NCBI GenBank assembly: GCA_022036555.1
Contig: CM039130.1
Coordinates: 23,462,570-23,526,569 of the forward strand
DNA length: 64,000 bases
DNA from: Microstegium vimineum
Lineage: Eukaryota; Streptophyta; Magnoliopsida; Poales; Poaceae
Reading direction: 5' to 3'
Shown here: piece after piece, positions 23,233 to 36,230 of the stretch
How the letters are laid out: every line of letters begins with the position of its first letter
Numbering within the stretch: position 1 is the stretch's first letter
Notes under the pieces: model-generated
Seen by the model: the letters and a program-made list of their open reading frames with translations, nothing else
Databases searched by the model: none
Told to the model about the DNA's origin: nothing
Translations under genes and position numbers: made by a program

Positions 23233-26200
23233 TGTAACACCCAAAATTTGCATCATTTTTGAAATGCATTAAAACGATTTAATTATGCTTCCTTTGTTAT
23301 GCATTTAATATAATTAAACTTAAATAGTTTGGGGAAATAAAATCTTGTCATGTAGTAACATGTGGTGCATTGCATGCTGGTGCATTCTATTTTTGTTTGA
23401 GTGGTTATGAAAATTACCCAAAACTGAGCTTGAAATCTGTATTTGAAAATGCTTTGGAAAATGAGTTTGAAAATTCATTTGAAAAATCAAATTCTGGAAA
23501 ATGGAAAAGTTCTTTTCTTTTTCTCTCTTTTTCTTTTCTTTCTGGCCCACTCCTCATTCGGCCGCAGGCCTGGTTCCCTCCCTCCCCTTCTTTACCTCGG
23601 CCCAGCCGCAGTGGCCCGTTCCCCTTTCTCTTCCCCGCTTGGGCCGTCGGCCAGAGGCCCAATGTGGATGAGCCCGCACGCCTCCTCCCCCTGCCACTGA
23701 TCACCCTGGCCCGCATGGCAGTCTCCACTCCCCTCCCTTCCTTTTTCTCCCTGGGTCACTGATCTCCCAGGCCCACGCGTCATCCCTCTTCCCTTCCCTT
23801 TCTTCTCCGCTGAATCAGAACCGAGCGCCGACAGTATCCTTCCCGAATCCTCCTTCCATCCGTTTGCTCGGGATTTGATTCCAACCGAGTCGCGCCTGAG
23901 CACCTTATCCGACCCCTGTCACCCACCGCCTCCTCCTGTTCCCTTATTTCAGCCGCCGAAGCATGGAACCGAGCCACGGCATGTCCCCGAGAAGAACACG
24001 GCCGTGAGCCGCGACTCCCTCTCAATCCCCAATTCTCGGGATTTCTTGCTCCGTGGATTGACCCAGCCCCTATAAATAGTCCCCTCCTCGCCCCGTTTTT
24101 CTTTCCGCAACCACAGCGCTGCCGCAAGCCAGCTCGGAGCCCGCTGCCGCCATTGGAGGCCGCTAAAGCTCCTTGGACCATCGTGATCCCTCCATCTTCT
24201 GCGGAACGCGTTTGGAGGTACCCCGAACCCATCCCCGCGTTCAATTTCGCGTTTCCTTGCCCTCTCTGACCTATCGCCGTTAACAGTGAAGCCGTAGCCA
24301 CCTCGCCACGTCGTCAGCCGTCCCTGCTCCTCAATCGCCCGCGCCAAGCCCTCAGGTAGACTCACCGTCTCCCTCTCTCTCTCCCGGTACCTCTGGTTCG
24401 GCGTTTGATGGCCCGTAGCCCCCGTTCCAGTCACGCCGGCGAGCTCCACGGCGGAGCCCATGGCGGACCGCCGCGCAGTCTCTGTTCCCGGCCGGCGCCG
24501 CCTCTCTCCCTCCTCTGTTCTAATCGTGGCTGTTCGACTCAGATCGGACGAACCGCAGTGGCTGATACCCCTTCGACACCTCTGTTTCCCTCCCTTTTCT
24601 TTCTCTACCGTCCGATCTCAGATCAACAGACCGGATTAGAAGACACCCCTTCGTGGGGGAAACTTGCTAAAGAGACCCTGGAACTTTTCCCTCTCAACCC
24701 GCAATCCATGGCGCCTCCAGGGAATACGTCTTTGCCTCTGGAAAGCGTGAACTCTGTCGGGATTTATTTTAATTCGAAAATAAATTAAAATTTCTATTTA
24801 CAAAATTGCCACTCCTATTCAAATGTCTATAACTCCCTCATTTTAAATCCTTTTTGACCCGTTCAAGTTGCGTTAGGTTCGTAATAAAATTCTCTTTATG
24901 TTAAAACCTCTGTTAGTTAGATTTCAAAAAAGTTTATTTTCGTGTTTAGATTTAATTTAATATCTTTGTATAGGAAAACCCGTTTATTTCGTAACTTCGT
25001 CGCTCTAGCTCCGTTTTCCGTGAACAAAACATCGATGTGATCGTAGTGTTACGTAGATTAGTTTTGTAAACCTTTCATCTTGTTTTATTACTGTTGGTGT
25101 ACTGTTCTAATCATAGTCTTGTTTGCTTCGTGTATGGTTGCCGTTGATTGTATGGTGTTGATTGTTGATCGGAATAGACGTTGACCAATCCGTTGAAGAG
25201 TCAGAGTTTCTTCTTGATCAAGATCAGCAAGAGTTCTTCGAAGAAGGCAAGTATAACATGGGATTATCCTTGTTGTCCTATTCACCATTAATATAATTCA
25301 TATGCATGATATTCCTTGTTTACCATAGATGAATCCTAGAGATTGATATCCTGATACCTTCTCACCTATGATTTGATCCACCTCATATGATTAGTATTGC
25401 TAGCGCTCATATCAGATGTATATGATCTTAATGTATTAATGACTATATGCAATAATGGTAAAACTTGCTTTTTAGCAACATGGATTATAGGAGCTTATCT
25501 GTCGGCAAAAGCTGAGATATACAGTACAACCACCAGGGCTATTATGGCTCTGGCTTTAGCTAAGTATGGGGACCTTTTCTAGCTTGTCAGTGGTTACCTT
25601 TATGGCGCAAATAGGAGCGTGCCAAGACGGGGTATAGTGTGGTTCCTAATCTACGGGCCAGCCGCGAAGGAGTGTGACCGTAGACAGGTTGGCTCTACAT
25701 CCCCCTGCCACGAGCCTTGCGGCCCTGACTTGTTAGACGAACCCTTGGAAGGCTTCATAGTGTACCCTGCCCGCTCACCTCGGTAGTGTTTTGGGAGTCA
25801 TGACCCCGGGCATATGGGCAATCACGACTCGTGGGTAAAGTGGTACACCTCTGACCAGAGTTAATAAACTATCATGATAGCCGTGCTCACGGACACGAGC
25901 GGCTCGGAAAACTCACAGTATTATTGGGTTCTTACTTCTATGTGGCTTACGCATGTGTTATTTATTTATTGTATATCATTGTCATTTACTTTATGATCAT
26001 GAATATTTTAGCATATGCAATTTACCTTGGCAATTGTTGATGATAAAATGAATTTGATCTACTTAAAATGCTCACCGCTATGAACCCTGCATATCCTTTT
26101 GAGCTTCATGAACCCCGTGTTATATTTGTTGAGTACGTATGTGCTCACCCTTGCATTCAAACACCACAGATGAAGATTGGGTTGATGACTACCGCAATGA

Positions 26201-26419
26201 GTACTAGACTTGGAGTCAACCAGTCCCTCGGAGCTTCCGCAGTTATCTTCGTTTAGTTAAAGTTATTTATTTCAGACTATGTAAAGAATATTCATTCGCT
26301 ATGTAATAAGCACTGTGATGGTACTCTTTCATAATTTGTCAACTCATGTGTGCGATTATTCCTGGGGTGCACATGAGCCTTTTATGCACTTGTTTTTGTT
26401 CTTGAAAACGTGTGTGAAA
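23233..26419 (+). mobile_element. Solo LTR, Tekay/Del-like Ty3/gypsy
   Basis: 3187 bp starting TGTAACACCC and ending ...GTGTGAAA, flanked by exact AGAGG duplications (23228-23232 and 26420-26424). Long LTRs with a TGT(A/G)ACACCC start are known for Tekay/Del chromoviruses (family knowledge). A TATA box CCTATAAATAG lies at 24069-24079, followed by a GC-rich leader. A second member of the same lineage, at 28091-34132, matches in its 3' half (for example the CCTTTTGAGC-TCATGAACCCC segment). The lack of any internal part implies LTR-LTR recombination. Open frames inside are not supported as genes. Confidence 0.88.
24069..24079 (+). promoter_or_regulatory. TATA box of the solo LTR
   Basis: CCTATAAATAG on the plus strand, followed by a GC-rich leader; a plausible Pol II start for the LTR. 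Activity in a solo LTR is unknown. Confidence 0.55.
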
Positions 26420-27263
26420 AGAGGTAGGGGAGGACCTAGGAGGTGAGAGGTGGAAGAAGAAGTGTGCAAGAGATAGGGAGAAGATAACCCTTCATCCCCT
26501 AAGTAGTGGAGGTCTGAGTGGACATTTTCACATAGCCCCTCGATACATAGAGAGAACCACCTAGCCTAAACATTGTGACCCAACTCCGCGGAGATATTTT
26601 CTTCAAATTGATCGGACGGCCCCGCTTCCTGCCTGCACTTGCCGTCGCCTCAACGCAACCTCCAGGATTCCTCCACGTGTCGTCCCCGCTTCCTCGGAAG
26701 CTCCGCTCGGATTTTGAGGCCCAAACCCGCGAAACCCGCCACCGGTAGCTTTGGGCTCAACTACCGAACCCTGAGTTTTGAGGCCCAAACTCAGAAACCA
26801 TCCACTGGTGGTTTTGCGGCCCAAACTACCAAACCACTCGACTCGAGCTACCTTGTCCTCGCTCGGTCGGACTCCGAGTCCCATGAGCCTCCCGCTTGAC
26901 CCGCTTGTCCGCCGTCTTGACTCGGTCAACTCGTTCTACCTCCATATCTTCTCGCGCTCGCTGGTGCCAAGTACTAGCCACCACAGCTAGTCCGTCGGCG
27001 CCCCGGTCCGTCGATCCGAGCCTCGCTTCCGCCCTTCACCGCTCTCAGTCCATTGGCACGGCAAGCCTCTACTCGACCTTCACCATGCCATTGACCACTA
27101 TCTCCGGACCTAGCACCTGCACACCACAAGCCGATAGACAAGCACACGTTTTCTGCTTTTGCAGCAAGGTTAATGAAACCGCTCAAACTGAAACACCCAA
27201 ATGTTGATCAATCACTCATCACACAACTAAACAACATGGGCACATATCAACCATTTGTTCGCA

Positions 27264-28085
27264 AACTCCCCCTTGATGAGTGCATTGTCAACACAAGTAC
27301 ATTTCAGATTTGAGCCAACATGGTAAAGCTCTCCAAATGACCAAAAGCTAAGAAAGTCAAAACGGGGTCACTTGGGAGAAGCAAAACACATCGAAAACTT
27401 GGCCCCAAAGACATGGGCAAAGACTTGACGCAACCAAGCAAAACACAGCTAGCCCTCAAGAAGAGGCAGAAAATGGGCTCAACACCGCTAGCAAGCCAAA
27501 GATACCAATCAAAGCTCTCAAAGCTCAATGATGTCAGTCGAAACTTGTCAGAACCAACAAGGCAAGCTAGACCCTCCAGAAGAGGCAAAGGCTCAACACA
27601 TCTAGCAAGAGCTCCCCCTGGGCAAAAGCACACTCTCACAAGATACCAAGAAGGGTGAAATGAGCCAAAAATGCAAGAATTTCACAAATGCACATTTTCT
27701 CCCCCTCAAAGGCAGATGACTGAAAATAGAGTGAAATGCACATCTTTCTCCCCCTTGTTGACACATGTATCTCATCAAAGCCCGAAACGCAAGATTTCGA
27801 TCACAAAAGCCATGTATGCCAAATGAGTGCAAAAGCTTCATACATAGAGCTAAGACAATGAAAGGATGCTCTAAGTGATGTGATCCTGTGAGAGAGCATG
27901 TAAGCCATAAAACCATATTAGAGACTCAAATTGAGCTAAAGATCACTCTAGAAGCCATACCATGAAAGTATCATGTGTGAGCAAGGACAGGGTATCACCA
28001 CTGAGTTGAGCAACTAGCAAGGGGCACAAAATAAGGTCAACCTGAAATTGTATTACATATGCCGAGTCAACTATCCCTAGCAAAG
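27264..28085 (-). other. Copia-2 3' non-coding part and polypurine tract
   Basis: Minus-strand AAGGGGGAGTT abuts the 3' LTR (27264-27274). Further blocks of purine-rich sequence (near 27710 and 27750) resemble extra purine tracts. No coding sequence supported. Confidence 0.6.
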
Positions 28086-29661
28086 TTCATTGTCAAACTC
28101 CAAAATTTCCAATTTTGGATTGTGCTTAGAAAATACTAAATAAAATAAATGATTTCTATATTGATATAAAAAATTTTCAAGATTAGTTTGAGTTTGCAGA
28201 AATTTAGTATATGAAAAGTAAATTTAAAAACTTTTCTAAATCAATTTGACAGGCTTTGATTGTTGTGATGGTTGTTCGTTTTTTGTCTTGATGCATGTGA
28301 GTATTTCTAGTTTTTAAAAACGCGTTTAGTAAGTCGTTTATCGCTCTCTGGCTCGTCTATATCTTTTTCTATAATCAAATTCTGGCTCTCTCAATCTTAA
28401 TCTTTTTTTGGACATTCTCAAGATCTTTTGTCTCTTGACCAAATCATTCCCTTGAGTTCATACTTCATTAACATGTCTCTAAATTCTTTCCATGAATTTT
28501 TCTGGCTTTTTTTTTATTCTTTTTCTATTAATCTATGAGCATATTCTAATTTTTATATGCTTCAAAATACTTTTTCATTAGCTCCAAATACTTTATTTGG
28601 ATTCATCGCGTTCCAATGTGTCTCCGAGAATTTTCCCTGAATTTTTGGAGCTTTCGAAATATTTTTCGTGACTTAAATATCAATTCTGTACTTTTCTAAA
28701 ATTATTTTATTTATGAAATTAATTAATTACGAAAATAAATAATATATATGTCAATTCCCACCGGCCTGCAAAAGCTCATGTGCAATAATCATAATAAATC
28801 TCAAAGGCTCATGCATTTATTTACTACTAATGGGCTTTGATTATTAATTAGGCCTATTAGTAAATGTGGAGGGTGCAACATCAAATAGTACCATATCGCT
28901 AATTGATGAACATGTAGAAAGTTTTTCTCTATATATATATTTACTAGCTCATTAGGCAAAGCTCACCGCAACTATTGTAAGGGGAGCTCCTAGTTTGAGA
29001 ATCTCCGTCGTACATGGAACTTGCATCGATCCGTCGTACATGGAACTTGCATCGATCTGGAGCTTCATCCCGAATCATTGTCGTCGTCAAAGATGGTGAG
29101 CCTCTTTGGGTGATGTCCCTGCTCTTCTTTTTAATCTGCATCTATATACTTGCTCCGCTCTCATTGCTTCGAGATCATGATTAGCCATCTGTGGTTGCTA
29201 CTGCTGCAGCATAGCTGTTCCCTTGTTGTCCTATCCGACCGGCCGCCACTGCAACATATCTTGGAGCCAACGTCCCTGTCATCACTGCTCGGTCGGCATG
29301 CATTTTCGTTAGGACCATGCGCTGATCCATCACGTTAGGAGCAAGACCACAGGAAGCTTTCGCCGACACATTCGTCTTGCTGTTGATTGATGCATAGCTC
29401 TCAAGTTTGCAAGCAGAAGTGCCCATGTTCATGTATGGTGTACTCACAAGCAGCACGAAGTCATCTCTGCTGCTGCACTGCTGCAAATCTTTTTTTGCCT
29501 AGAACCTGTCCGATATCAGCAACTACACCGAGGTATCAGTACGCAAACTCCTGGCCGATTACTAAAAGGTCAGCCGCACCTCCCTGTCCATTTATCGATC
29601 AAAACGGTTACGCTGATATCAATTCCTATGTTGTCCTTGCAAACAAATTAAATCATCTTCC

Positions 29662-31258
29662 TCTATATCTATACCTAATATTAAAGAGCCAAAATTTCAG
29701 CCATATTTTTGGTCTGGTATAATTTTGGTCTGGCATCTTTTGATGCTATTTATAAGGACTGCAGACATCCGATAAAAAATTTATTTGGGAAAAGTTGCTT
29801 CGGGTGCAACTGGAACGGGAAGAAAAGAAACTCAACTCCATGACGTGTGGGAGTTTTTATTGCTTCTGGACTCCAAATCAAATAAAAACACATCCCACCA
29901 AACAATCAAATATCCAATATCCATACCTCACGCAAGTAATTGGATCGAATCTAAGTTGAATCAAAACTGAAATATAAATCTTGCTTCTCCAGATCGGACT
30001 CTTGCCAAGTCCAGATCCAAATCAAATAAAAGAAAAAAAAACATCCCAATCTTGCTTCTCCAGATCGGACGGACTCTTGCCAAGTCCAAGAATACCTCAC
30101 GCAAGTAATTAGATCAAAAATCCAAGTCGAATCAAAACAGAAATAGAAATCAAGAAAAACAACAACCATATTTTATATATATATACCATATTTCCTCCTC
30201 ATCTCCAGATTGCGCTAATTTGACGTCGGGAGCCTGGCGTTGACGGCCTATGTGATGCGGACGTCGCGCACCGGGGTCAGGGCGAGCACGCCGGAGGAGA
30301 AATAGAGAGGGTGGAGAAGCTGCTTGGCCGCGCCCCTGGCTGCTGCTCGACGACACCCTTGCCCCTGACCACTGCTTGTCGGCGTGCTTGGCCACTGTGG
30401 ACCGGCGGCTGGAGGGCTGCGAGTCTCCTGCATCAGGAGCCAAAGGAGTAGGAGAAGAGCGGGGATCAGATCTGACTGGGGCTTGGAGTCGTCGGCGTCC
30501 ACGGAAACAGCGGCATGAAGGTTGGGGTCGGAGCTCGGCTGTTGGGCGGTGTCCGCACGGCGACGTAAGTGGGTGCCGACGACGGCTGAGAACGACACAG
30601 TTGCCGATCCGAAGGCAAGTGCGGCGTCGGGTAGGAACGCTGTGCACCTGGCTGAGCCGTTCGCCCGCTCGAGCCACGCCGGGAGAGAGCCAAGAAGGAT
30701 GCCGCATCAAATCGAACCTTCCTTAGCCCCTGGCCGAGCCGTCCACCAGCTTGCCGTGGCAACCCGCCACGCCGGGAGGGAGCTGATGAGGAAGCCGCAT
30801 CAACTGGATGGATTTGGTGGAGGGATGAAAGCAGATGAATCGTCGGTGGCCACCTCTTGCGGTAGTAGATGAGAGCCACACCATGATTTGGTTGGAGAGA
30901 GAAGGGACTGAGTTGAGAACAGAGATGCGCAGGGGAGGGATGGGAACGGCAAATAATTTGTCTATACTTCACGAGGCTGAGCGTGCTAGACATGTGTCGG
31001 TGGCAAGACTTACACACACGGAGGGCATTTGCAAACATGACTAATACCTCCAATTAAGATGGATAGGGATTCTAATAATTCTAATCCAAATATAAATAGA
31101 AAATAATATGTATTTAACTTAAAAAATAGCAATACATTAAGTTGATGATTAAAAAAATAAGAAAAACATAAAATGTGAATAAATATACAATAATCCGGTG
31201 TATTTTTTTAATAATGTTTAGCTTTTTTCTCCCGTTACAATGCACGGGCATATTTATA
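29662..31258 (+). mobile_element. Helitron-like element with GC-rich cargo
   Basis: The 5' end TCTATATCTATACCTAATATTAAAG is the form seen in grass Helitrons, and the 3' end carries the hairpin CCCGT-TACAATGC-ACGGG (31231-31248) followed by CATATTTATA, where a CTAG-type end would be expected. The terminal CTRR is not intact and the flanking A/T is not clear, so the boundaries are approximate. No Rep/helicase, so non-autonomous. About 30195-30880 is markedly GC-rich compared with its surroundings and may be captured gene exons. A diverged direct repeat (29927-30000 and 30050-30150) lies near the 5' side. Confidence 0.6.
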
Positions 31259-32582
31259 CATCCGAATTCAACAAATTGTATTTTTACACCATGCGCATGG
31301 ACTGTATATATGGTCCTGCTCATCGTTCTGGGAACCTTTAATCCTTTGTAGCTGAACGTTTTAGCTATAAACTAGTTTCTCTGTCTTCCTTTTCGTTGGT
31401 AGTGACATAATCTGCGGCCTGGTAGCAACATTTGTCATGCCACCTGTTCATGCATTTCAAGTAAATATTAAATATAAAACTGATTGATATACTTGCAACA
31501 ATAGTTTTATAATTAAAATCAATACAAGCTTTATACTTCGGTCTTTTATATAGAAATATTAATTGCTAACATCGATAATTATTTTTTTATTAGTTTAAGC
31601 ATGCATCATATACTTTGATTAGTGTTCTCTCATGTTACTTTGTTTTTGCAAGTTAAAGTTAAAATGGTATAGATGATATCAAAATATTTATAAATAAATC
31701 ATGATTAGTTTTTACATGAATTTCAAAATTAAAATATTGTTTATCTATTTTTAAGAACATTCACATGTTCTATCTAATTAAAATAAATAAAGCGTACGGG
31801 TTTAATATCTTGATGATTTATACATAAATTGCTAATGTGATTAATTTCTAACATTAATTATCTTTTAGTTTACATGTTGCTTAGTTTAAACACATTGCAT
31901 ATATATGTATATGAAAAACTTATTTAGATGCTCTCATATATAATTTTCTTCTGTAAAAGAATATTGTTTAACTTGAGTAAACTTTTGTGGCATTGTTAAT
32001 AAATAAAACAAGAGTAGTTTCAACCGAGGTTTTGAAATTAAATCTGTATTGATTAATCTGAATTAATACTACCCGCATTGTTCTTCTTAATTAAAATAAA
32101 CCAAGTTTGTATATGTCTCTTTTATGATATAGTAAATCTCCTGGTAGATGTTTCTTTGTAACGATAGTTCGGTAATCGACGTTTCTTGCGTTCTCTTGAC
32201 CGTAGTACCGATCTCTCTTTTGTATGTTGTTTTATCGTTTGTCTGGTGTATTGTTCTTAGTTGTCTCTTTTGTTGTTTGTATGTTTGTCTGTGTGTGGTG
32301 TTTGCTACGAGTAGAACAAGAACTGCTTGTGAGCGATGAAGATCAGAAGATGTCTACTAGAAGTCAAGTATGTGAGAGTTGAGCAAGTGTTTAAGGCAAG
32401 TATAGCATGAGATCTTCCTTGTTACCTATACACTTTAATATCACTTAATTCATATGCATGTGTTTGCCTTGATTCCCGTAAGGATTCCCTAGATATTTGT
32501 TATCTTGTTCCTTGACACCGTGGGAAGATTGCATTGGTTAGATCAAAGTTAGTGCTCATAAAGAATAACCATGATCTAGTAA

Positions 32583-33105
32583 CTTTTTTTTAGCAAGAAC
32601 CGTGGGGCAAAGCCCCCCGGCAACCATATATATAAAGAAAAAAAAGTGAGAAACAACTTACAGGGATCTAACCAGAGGTTAGCGGCTAAGAAAAAAGACC
32701 TACTGAAAGGGGACTGAGAAAACTGAAAAGGGACAGGGAGGGGGGGACTACAGAAATTACAAGGTATCAAGCCACTGCAGAATGGATGGGTGCAGGCTGC
32801 GTTTGATTCTTATAAGGTGTTCAGAGACTTCAGCTTTGAAGGTGACTTTCCACAAAGCGAGACTTGGGGTCTTGTTGCTGAAAATGAGCCCATTTCTCTC
32901 TTTCCATAAGCACCATGCTGCTATCAGAAAGATCTCCATAAAAAATGGAAACCGGAAATCATGTCTTCCAATAAAGAGTCCCTGGTCGATATTGGTATTA
33001 TCTTCCCATGTGATACCCAGAGCATACCACCTACTGCTCGCTGAGGAGCACTCAAAGAAAAGGTGATCAATACTTTCTTCTATCCCTTCCTGACATAACA
33101 CACAC
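32583..33105 (-). pseudogene. LINE 3' fragment (zf-RVT domain and poly(A) tail)
   Basis: The minus-strand frame 33101-32757 reads CQEGIEESIDHLFFECSSAS ... WCLWKERNGLIF, the zinc-binding domain at the C-terminus of plant LINE ORF2. It is followed by a 3' UTR and an A-rich tail (32584-32591). The element is truncated just upstream of the zinc finger. It inserted in the Tekay-like solo LTR: flanking sequence on both sides resumes similarity to 25420-25480. Confidence 0.85.
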
Positions 33106-34137
33106 TAATGATATATGCAAAATAATGATAAAAGATGACTTTTTATCAACATGGATTATAGGTGGAACATCAGGAACTCACACTTGTGTTCTCACTCATA
33201 GGGATATTTTTGTAAGTGGATTACCCCGAGAAAACAGTACTATCATAAGCTAATGGGCTCTGGCTTGACTCAGTATTAGACTTTCATTAGTTTGTAGCAA
33301 CTTACACGAGAGGGCGCAAGAGGGGCTCAGAGATGCCTGCGACTTCTGGGATGGGAGTTCTTGCATCTCATTGAGAAAACTTGTAGCGGGTTGCTACCTA
33401 TTAGTGGAATCTGTGAACGGTCTCATAGTGAACCTTGCCGACCTTCCTTGGTAGTGGGTTAAGAGGCTGATCACCTTGGGCGAAAGGGCAATTCACGACT
33501 TGTGGGTAAAGATATACACCTCTGCGCAGAGTTAAAAACTATTATAATAGCCGTGCTCACGGTTACGAGCGGCTTGGACTCCTTACTGCGTCATTTCCTT
33601 ATGCCATAGCTCATCAGTTGTTATTTGTTATTGATTATTGTTACTTGTTCATATAAGCATTATATCTTGTTCACCTGATCATGTGGTTATTTGGGCTTAT
33701 GTTGAACTTGATGCTACTCAACTGCTAAAATTGTGACTTATTAAAAGCTGATGCAGTTAAACTCGTGTCTATCCTTTTGAGCCTCATGAACCCCATGTTA
33801 TCTTGTTGAGTATGACATGTACTTACGCTTGCTTTACTTTTCAATACTTTGGATAAAAATCCTGGATGGGTAACAGAAGGTAGATCTAGTGAGTTTTCTA
33901 AGGAGTGCTAGGCGTATGCAACCCCCAGTCAACAAGTCCCTGTGAAGTTGAAGTTGAAGCCTGAAGAGAAGATTAGTAATCATTCCGCTATACTCTGATG
34001 TAAGTGTTAATATAACTATGTTTCCGCTATATAATGTTGTTTCTGATATTCTCCTTTACTGTTGTTGTATGTGTGGACTTCTAGGGCACACATATGGCGA
34101 TCCTGGTTTTGTTCTTAAAACCGGGTGTGACATTCAT

Positions 34138-34856
34138 ACAACATGCTAAAGACCCAAAATTGAACCAATTTGTAGATTTTAAGAGTTTTGCAGCAAAAGT
34201 CATATTTTGGTCAAGAACATGTGTATGCGAGTGGTTGTAAGCATAGTGAAGCCACTTATCAACCGGGTGAAGTCAAAGAGCTTAAGGCACCGGTTTTGGT
34301 CATACACGACATTGCTCAAGTTCAACCCAATGTGCAATGGGAAGCCGTCTCGATACAATGAAGTGCTCACATATGCAAACCCAACTCAATCTTATCAATT
34401 CACTATTCAAAAAGCTACTTCCATTTTAGATCAAGATTTAAACATGGTGCTCTAAGGTAGTGAATGAAACAGTGGTGAATAAGGAAATTAAGTTCAGTTT
34501 TAAAAGCTTTCTAGCTTATCTCTATTGTGCATCTAGAGATCAACAAGAGTCTAAGCTAGGGATTACCATAAGCACATAAAGCACCTCAAACAGAGCATAG
34601 TTTCATTATATCGGCTATAGGTATGAAGCTCAAAATAAACTATGTCACAAATGCAATGAGATGCAAAATGCAATGTAAACAAGCTAAAAAGCAAAAGAAA
34701 AGTCAAATAAAAACCAAAAGAAGAAATATGATACAACAATCTTCCCTCAACTAAAAGGGAAGCACACACCCAATTCCCCTCTCAAGCGGGAAAACGCAGC
34801 TTGATCCAAAGGTTTTGTGTGAGAATGTCCGCAAGCTAGTTTTGGGTGTCGACATG
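34138..34856 (-). other. Copia-2 sequence after RNase H, non-coding
   Basis: Continuation of the element's 3' region on the other side of the solo LTR. No gene seen. Confidence 0.5.
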
Positions 34857-36230
34857 TCAGAGGTCAATGTCGCCCTTCTCATAGTGATCTCTTAAGAAGT
34901 GAAAACGAACATCGATGTGCTTGGTCTTAGAGTGAAGCACGAGATTTTTGGCTACACTGATGGCACTCGTGCTATCGCAAAGCAGAGGCACTCGAGTAAG
35001 CACTAAGCCAAAATTGTTCAAAGTCACAATCATCCAAAGCAACTGTGAACAACGGCTAGTGGCAGCCACATACTCAGCCTCCATGGTAGACTGAGCAACG
35101 CTAGACTATTTACGAAAAGACCAAGCCACAAGAGAAGATCTAAGAAACTGACAAGTCCCCAACGTGGACTTCCGATCAAGACGACAACCGGCAAAATCGG
35201 CATCGGAATAGCCGCAAAGCACAAGAGAGGAGGAGGCTGAAAACCAAAGACCAAATTCGGGAGTGAAGCGCAAGTACCTCATGATGCGTTTCACCGCCTG
35301 CTTGTGCGAAGTGCGTGGAGATGCCTGAAAGTGCGCACACAAACAGACGACGAACTGTATGTCCGGCCGGGTCGCCGTCAAGTACAAGAGCGACCCGATC
35401 ATGCTTCGGTACTTCGTCTGATCAACCGACTCTCCTTCTTCGTCCGCATCCAAGGCAATCGTGGTCGACATGGGCGTCGAAAGAGGCTTGGCCTCACCCA
35501 TGCTTAATTTCTTCAAAATGTCCTTCGTGTACTTGCCTTGGTGCACAAACATCCCTTCCTGAGTTTGCTTGATTTGCAACCCGAGAAAGAAAGTCAACTC
35601 GCCCATCATGCTCATCTCAAATTCCCTGCTCATAAGATCTGCAAACTTGGCAACAAAAGCATGAGAAGAACCACCAAAGATGATATCATCAATGTATATT
35701 TGGACCAAGAGCGAGTCATTGCCTTGCTTGAGGAGAAAAGGCATCTTATCTATCGATCCCATTTTAAAACCCTTTGCAAGCAAGAAAGATCGCAACCTAT
35801 CATACCATGCTCTAGGGGCTTGTTTCAAACCGTACAAAGCTTTGTGAAGTTTAAAAACATGGTTTGGAAACTTGGAATTTTCAAAACCGGGAGGTTGTCT
35901 AACATACACTTCCTCCTCTATGTACCCGTTCAAAAAAGCACTCTTAACGTTCATTTGAAAAAGTTTGAACCCCTTTGAAGTGGCAAAGGATAAAAGGATT
36001 CTAATGGCTTCTAAACGGACTACGGGAGCAAAGGATTATAATGACAAAAGCCTTGTGCTACCAACCTAGCCTTGTTTCACACTACCACCTCGTCCTCACT
36101 TTGTTTGTTTTTGAAAACCCAATTGGTTCCTATAGGGTGGCAACTTGGTGGTGGTGGCACTAAGACCCAAACATGGTTTCACTCAAAGTTTTCTAACTCC
36201 TCATGCATGACATTGACCCAATCCGGATCC
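34857..36230 (-). pseudogene. Copia-2 reverse transcriptase and RNase H (broken)
   Basis: RT is read from near 36230 (MHEELENFE) and from 35954 to 35106: NVKSAFLNGYIEEEVYV, ALYGLKQAPRAWYDRL, QIYIDDIIFGG and MSMMGELTFFLGLQIKQ. The first catalytic Asp, Asp in copia-1 (MDVKSAFLNG), is Asn here (MNVKSAFLNG; codon AAC), which alone should abolish activity. RNase H follows: YSDADFAGCRLDRKST, EAEYVAATSR, CDSTSAIS and KHIDVRFHFLRDH. The frame is lost before 35954 and again between 35106 and 35084. Confidence 0.9.

Larger units (their letters stand above)
22165..27263 (-). repeat. 3' LTR of copia-2, split by a solo LTR
   Basis: 22165-23232 plus 26425-27263 together match the 5' LTR and total about 1907 bp once the insertion is removed. 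Short motifs such as GCTCCGTTRGCAGAGTCC and CAACGGACG recur at 22550-22760. Confidence 0.93.
28091..34132 (+). mobile_element. Second Tekay/Del-like solo LTR, enlarged by nested insertions
   Basis: Starts TGTCAAACTCCAAAATTT, ends AAACCGGGTGTGACA, and is flanked by exact TTCAT duplications (28086-28090 and 34133-34137). It carries a TATA-rich segment CTATATATATATT near 28930. Its 3' half aligns with the solo LTR at 23233-26419. The 6042 bp length is explained by a Helitron-like insertion (29662-31258) and a LINE fragment (32583-33105). A perfect repeat of CGTCGTACATGGAACTTGCA occurs twice at 29007-29056. It lies in the 3' non-coding part of copia-2. Confidence 0.85.

Noticed and set aside
23370..24788. 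Several overlapping frames of 100-173 codons in the solo LTR
   Set aside because: They lie in the GC-rich leader and promoter part of an LTR on both strands, with no family similarity I can recognise.
26603..27207. Frames such as the 108-codon minus-strand ORF, repeated at 41748-42457
   Set aside because: They are the two LTR copies of copia-2; the duplication is the LTR, not a gene pair.
30150..31053. Minus- and plus-strand GC-rich frames of 116-195 codons
   Set aside because: Arg/Ser/Pro-rich, overlapping on both strands, no recognisable family. They are treated as possible Helitron cargo, not as genes.
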